Shown here: piece by piece, positions 60,884-64,000 of the stretch
Numbering within the stretch: the first letter of the stretch is position 1
Layout of the letters: every line of letters begins with the position of its first letter
Assembly (NCBI RefSeq): GCF_030540825.1
Contig: NZ_JAUOEO010000001.1
Span: 4,167,001 to 4,231,000, forward strand
DNA from: Flavivirga spongiicola
GTDB taxonomy: Bacteria; Bacteroidota; Bacteroidia; Flavobacteriales; Flavobacteriaceae
Reading direction: 5' to 3'
Length of the DNA: 64,000 nt
The notes under the pieces: generated by a model
The model's database searches: none
Told to the model about the DNA's origin: nothing
What the model saw: the letters and a program-made list of their open reading frames with translations, nothing else
Position numbers and translations under genes: made by a program

Positions 60884-61567
60884 ATGAAAGCAATCACTAA
60901 ATATTGGTTTCTAGAAGGGTTTAACCTTTTTAAAAAACTCGGAATGCTAAATATGATGAAAATCTGCGAGATTTTGGAAATGGATAATATTGAAAAAGGA
61001 CAACTCATTAAGCTTTCAGATGAACATACTAATAGTATTTTCTTTTTAAAAAAAGGGAGCGTAAAAATTGTTAATGCTAGGAATAATACTGTAAAATATG
61101 TAGTAAAACGAGGTAACATTTTTGGAGAATTAGCACTTTATGATAAAAAAGTTGCCACGGAAGAAGTTGCATATGCTTTAGAAGATTGTATTATTTGTTA
61201 TATTAAGTCTGAACAAATGGAAGGACTTATGGTAAAGCATAAATCACTAAAGAATGGAATTCTAAAAGTATATGGATTACGTATAAAAAAGTTAGAACGA
61301 AGACTTTACGATTTGTTATATAAAGATAGTCCAACAAGAATCAAAGAGTTTATTATAGATTATATAGATGAGTTTGGTGAACCCAATGAAAAAGGTCAAC
61401 TAGTAGCAAAAAACCTTTTGTCACATAAAGAAATAGCAAACCTTACGAATACATCCAGGCAAACAGTAAGCAATATATTAAGTACGATGCGAAAAGAAGG
61501 ACTAATTAGTTATGATATAGATTCTATATCTATTAATACACTTCCAGAAGATCAAGTAGATAACTAA
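60884..61567 (+). CDS. Crp/Fnr-family transcriptional regulator
   Basis: This is a 227-residue regulator. The cyclic-nucleotide-binding-type beta barrel (about 20-125: GQLIKLSDEHTNSIFFLKKGSVKIV, GNIFGELALYDKK) is followed by an HTH with LLSHKEIANLTNTSRQTVSNILSTMRKEGLI. No N-terminal Cys cluster is seen, so it is not an oxygen-sensing FNR. I prefer ATG 60884 to an in-frame TTG at 60857. It lies 18 bases before the Rieske-FMN gene and likely controls it. Confidence 0.9.
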   Translation: MKAITKYWFLEGFNLFKKLGMLNMMKICEILEMDNIEKGQLIKLSDEHTNSIFFLKKGSVKIVNARNNTVKYVVKRGNIFGELALYDKKVATEEVAYALEDCIICYIKSEQMEGLMVKHKSLKNGILKVYGLRIKKLERRLYDLLYKDSPTRIKEFIIDYIDEFGEPNEKGQLVAKNLLSHKEIANLTNTSRQTVSNILSTMRKEGLISYDIDSISINTLPEDQVDN

Positions 61568-61585
61568 AAAAACAGAACTAACAAT

Positions 61586-63193
61586 ATGAAAAACCCAGTA
61601 GTAATTGCACAAATAAGTCAGTTAATCAATAAACAACCAGTTCATGCACTTGTAAATGGCTTAGATTTAGTCATTGTGAAATTTGATGAAGACATCTCTG
61701 TCCTCTACGGAAGATGTTTGCACAGGGGTGCTTTAATGTCAGATGGTCATGTAGAAGGTGATAATCTTATTTGTGGTGTCCATGGATGGGATTATAGAGT
61801 AGATTCTGGTGTTTCTGAGTACAACAACAAAGAAGTCCTGCATAAATTTTCTACCAAAATTGAAGGCGATGATTTAATGGTTGATGCATTTGAAATAGAT
61901 GCTTATTTAATAAATAGCCCACAACCTTTTAACCGCAGTGAGTATTTAGGTGCTTATGCCGATACACATCCAGAAGATACAGAACCCTATACTGGTTACA
62001 TTAAAGAATTGGCAAAAAACGGGTTAAAGAATATTGGGCATCATGGATTTTCTGCTTCTATGGGAGTTGATAGAAACATATTGCCTAAATGGAATGATAT
62101 CCAATTTTTACCAGCACAATTAGCATCAAGACCGTTATTAGACCATGAAGACGTAGTAAGTAAAATTGTAATTGGACCAAAAGCAAAAAAGCCATTACAT
62201 TTAGATATGCCTCTGTTTGTTAGCGACATGAGTTTTGGTGCGCTTTCACGCGAAGCAAAAATTGCATTATCTAAAGGCGCAGAATTAGCTGGAACGGGAA
62301 TTTGTTCGGGTGAAGGTGGTATGCTACCAGAAGAACAATCTAATAATTCAAGGTATTTTTACGAATTAGCATCTGCACAATTTGGGTTTACTTGGGATAA
62401 ATTAGATAATGTACAAGCCTTTCATTTTAAAGGAGGACAAGGTGCAAAAACAGGAACAGGAGGCCACCTGCCGGGAAATAAAGTAAGTTCAGAAATAGCG
62501 AAAGTTAGAGGTTTAAAAGAAGGTGAAACAGCTATTTCACCGGCTGCAAATCCTAATTTCCATAGCGTTCAAGATTTTAAAGATTTTGCCGATAAGGTGC
62601 GAGAACGCACTGGAGGAATTCCAATTGGATTTAAAATTGCAGCTAGCCATATCGAAAAAGATATTCAGTTTGCACTCGATGTTGGTGTGGATTATATTAT
62701 ACTGGATGGTCGTGGTGGCGGAACAGGTTCTGCTCCTACCATTTTAAGAGACCATATTAATGTGCCAACCATTCCTGCACTAGCAAGAGCCAGAAAGTAT
62801 ATGAATAAGGTTGGAACTACAGATGTAACCTTGGTTATTACAGGTGGTTTGCGCGTTGCAGAAGACTTTGCAAAAGCCATGATGCTTGGTGCAGATGCTA
62901 TTGCAGTGTCCAACTCGGCATTACAGGCTATCGGTTGTTTGGGGATGCGTGCTTGTGGTAGTAATAACTGCCCTGTAGGTATTGCAACTCAAAAAGAATC
63001 ACTTCGAGAGCGATTAATTATTGATTCATCAGCAAAACAATTACATAATTTTTTTGATGCCACTAATAATCTAATAAAAGTAATTGCGAGGTCTTGCGGC
63101 TATGATAATGTTAATAAATTTAATCATGATGATTTATCTACATTCAATAGAGATATGCATAAGTTAACAGGAATTAATTACGCAGGAATATAA
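61586..63193 (+). CDS. Rieske domain fused to glutamate-synthase-type FMN domain
   Basis: This 535-residue fusion begins with a Rieske [2Fe-2S] domain (about 8-105) whose ligands are in YGRCLHRG and LICGVHGWDY. Residues of about 150-520 match the FMN and 3Fe-4S-cluster half of glutamate synthase (FVSDMSFGALSREAK, GICSGEGGM, GGQGAKTGTGGHLPGNKVS and the Cys in MRACGSNNCPVGIATQ). There is no glutaminase part, so it should be a redox enzyme related to archaeal-type GltB or methylglutamate-type proteins. It is probably cytosolic. Substrate not known. Confidence 0.88.
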   Translation: MKNPVVIAQISQLINKQPVHALVNGLDLVIVKFDEDISVLYGRCLHRGALMSDGHVEGDNLICGVHGWDYRVDSGVSEYNNKEVLHKFSTKIEGDDLMVDAFEIDAYLINSPQPFNRSEYLGAYADTHPEDTEPYTGYIKELAKNGLKNIGHHGFSASMGVDRNILPKWNDIQFLPAQLASRPLLDHEDVVSKIVIGPKAKKPLHLDMPLFVSDMSFGALSREAKIALSKGAELAGTGICSGEGGMLPEEQSNNSRYFYELASAQFGFTWDKLDNVQAFHFKGGQGAKTGTGGHLPGNKVSSEIAKVRGLKEGETAISPAANPNFHSVQDFKDFADKVRERTGGIPIGFKIAASHIEKDIQFALDVGVDYIILDGRGGGTGSAPTILRDHINVPTIPALARARKYMNKVGTTDVTLVITGGLRVAEDFAKAMMLGADAIAVSNSALQAIGCLGMRACGSNNCPVGIATQKESLRERLIIDSSAKQLHNFFDATNNLIKVIARSCGYDNVNKFNHDDLSTFNRDMHKLTGINYAGI

Positions 63194-63200
63194 TAATATA

Positions 63201-63587
63201 ATGGAAAACTGGTATTTACCAATAACAATGATCCCAGGCATAGGCTTGCTAATACTATCGACCTCAAACTTAATGGTTACATTAACTAATGAGTTAAGTG
63301 GATTAATAAAGGAGCTGTCTAAAGACGATTCTATTATTCATCGAAAATTAGCACAGTTGAAGACCTTAAACCGAGCCATGGTCTTTTTTTATACCGCTGT
63401 GGCATGTCTAGCAATTTCAGGATTAATAGGCGGTTTGCAATTCAAAGTCATAGAAAATAGTGCTACTTATATAAGTATAATAGGCATTGTAATTATGCTT
63501 TTAGGCTTGTTATCTTTAATAAAATATTCCTATAGAGCAGTAAGTATTCGACAAGACCAATTTAAAACAAAATTCAACAAAAACTAA
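63201..63587 (+). CDS. DUF2721 membrane protein
   Basis: This 128-residue protein has three membrane helices. MIPGIGLLILSTSNLMVTLTNEL and LNRAMVFFYTAVACLAISGLIGG match DUF2721. The function is unknown. It lies seven bases after the Rieske-FMN gene and six before the next Rieske gene, firmly within the operon. Confidence 0.86.
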   Translation: MENWYLPITMIPGIGLLILSTSNLMVTLTNELSGLIKELSKDDSIIHRKLAQLKTLNRAMVFFYTAVACLAISGLIGGLQFKVIENSATYISIIGIVIMLLGLLSLIKYSYRAVSIRQDQFKTKFNKN

Positions 63588-63593
63588 AAAAGT

Positions 63594-64000
63594 ATGGCAG
63601 CATCCAAAAAATGGTACAGTGTACTAAAAGATAAAAACACACTACCAGAAGGCCGTGTTCAAACAGTTACTGCTGGCCATCAAGGAGTTTGTTTAACACA
63701 TTACAATGGCAAATTTTCTGCACTTGATAATAAGTGCCCACATCAAGGCGGTCCTTTAGGAGAAGGCTCTATTGAAAATGGCATGTTGCGTTGCCCTTGG
63801 CACGGTTGGGACTTTGACCCTTGCACAGGAACACCACCTGGTGGGTTTGATGATGGTGTAAAAACCTTTGAGGTTAAAGAAGATGGTAATGAAATTTTTA
63901 TAGCCATAGAAGAAGAGGAAACTCATCAAGACACCATTTCAGATGTAATGATACAAACAATGGTAAACTGGGGTGTTGACACTGGTTTCGGAATGGTAGG
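63594..64000 (+). CDS. Rieske domain fused to a thiamine-diphosphate enzyme (3' partial)
   Basis: The visible 135 residues start MAASKKWYSVLKDKNTLPEG. A Rieske domain occupies about 5-105 with ligands in NKCPHQGGPL and LRCPWHGWDF. After an acidic linker (IEEEETHQ) the sequence ISDVMIQTMVNWGVDTGFGMVG matches the N-terminus of TPP-dependent enzymes of the acetolactate synthase/pyruvate oxidase family. The window ends there. The Rieske-TPP fusion next to a Rieske-FMN fusion suggests a linked redox pathway for a 2-oxo acid. Confidence 0.85.
   Translation, partial: MAASKKWYSVLKDKNTLPEGRVQTVTAGHQGVCLTHYNGKFSALDNKCPHQGGPLGEGSIENGMLRCPWHGWDFDPCTGTPPGGFDDGVKTFEVKEDGNEIFIAIEEEETHQDTISDVMIQTMVNWGVDTGFGMV

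Overview
The window is about one third GC, uses Bacteroidetes-type promoters and is packed with signature Flavobacteriaceae genes: STN-type TonB receptors with FecR and an ECF sigma factor, LytTR regulators, long-form HisG, bifunctional HisB and HisIE, a leuCDAB operon and DUF6438 lipoproteins. It also carries small dispersed palindromic repeats. It is very probably chromosomal DNA of a marine-type Flavobacteriaceae member; the genus cannot be fixed from the sequence alone. I saw no rRNA, tRNA, CRISPR array, transposase or integrase gene.

Bases 1 to 33400 are mostly core genome. First come the 3' end of a membrane-anchored (probably VWA) protein, a prohibitin, a membrane LytTR regulator and a secreted thioredoxin. 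A complete histidine operon follows (3422-11640: hisG, GNAT, hisD, hisC, hisB, hisH, four-helix-bundle gene, hisA, hisF, hisIE). It is headed by a 17-codon leader peptide with His-His-His-Phe-His and a terminator/antiterminator, a textbook attenuator. Two non-his genes and several REP-like palindromes have inserted into the operon, and one palindrome now supplies the start of hisH. Next are PepSY, TruA-like and DUF2461 genes, an ECF sigma/FecR/TonB receptor cluster with a decayed downstream gene, a zinc-peptidase lipoprotein, a TetR/SDR pair with matching operators, a DUF72 gene, the leucine operon leuC-leuD-leuA-leuB (25384-30068), and a minus-strand run of MscS channel, DUF3817, VTT membrane protein and OmpA lipoprotein.

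Bases 33400 to 60800 are an accessory region built as a string of modules. Direct copies of the same long non-coding repeats lie between the modules. These repeats contain six 28-bp sites with two conserved 11-bp arms and a changeable 6-bp centre, the layout of XerC/XerD dif or pdif sites. The modules are: (a) two small HTH-regulator pairs; (b) a Roco protein with LRRs and a membrane tail; (c) a 105-aa protein with a coiled-coil membrane protein; (d) an unrecognised 376-aa/543-aa gene pair; (e) a receiver-membrane protein overlapping a 1250-aa protein with phosphoribosyltransferase-like and HATPase-like parts; (f) ParDE; (g) a TonB receptor divergent from a LytS/LytTR two-component pair, bracketed by nearly identical direct repeats 5.4 kb apart; (h) a UvrA-like ABC protein with TetR and RibD-C genes, bracketed by another direct repeat pair. 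Modules b to e are the best candidates for undescribed conflict or signalling systems, and e is the strongest.

Bases 60884 to 64000 begin a plus-strand set: a Crp/Fnr regulator, a Rieske domain fused to a glutamate-synthase-type FMN domain, a DUF2721 membrane protein, and a Rieske domain fused to a thiamine-diphosphate enzyme that runs off the window.
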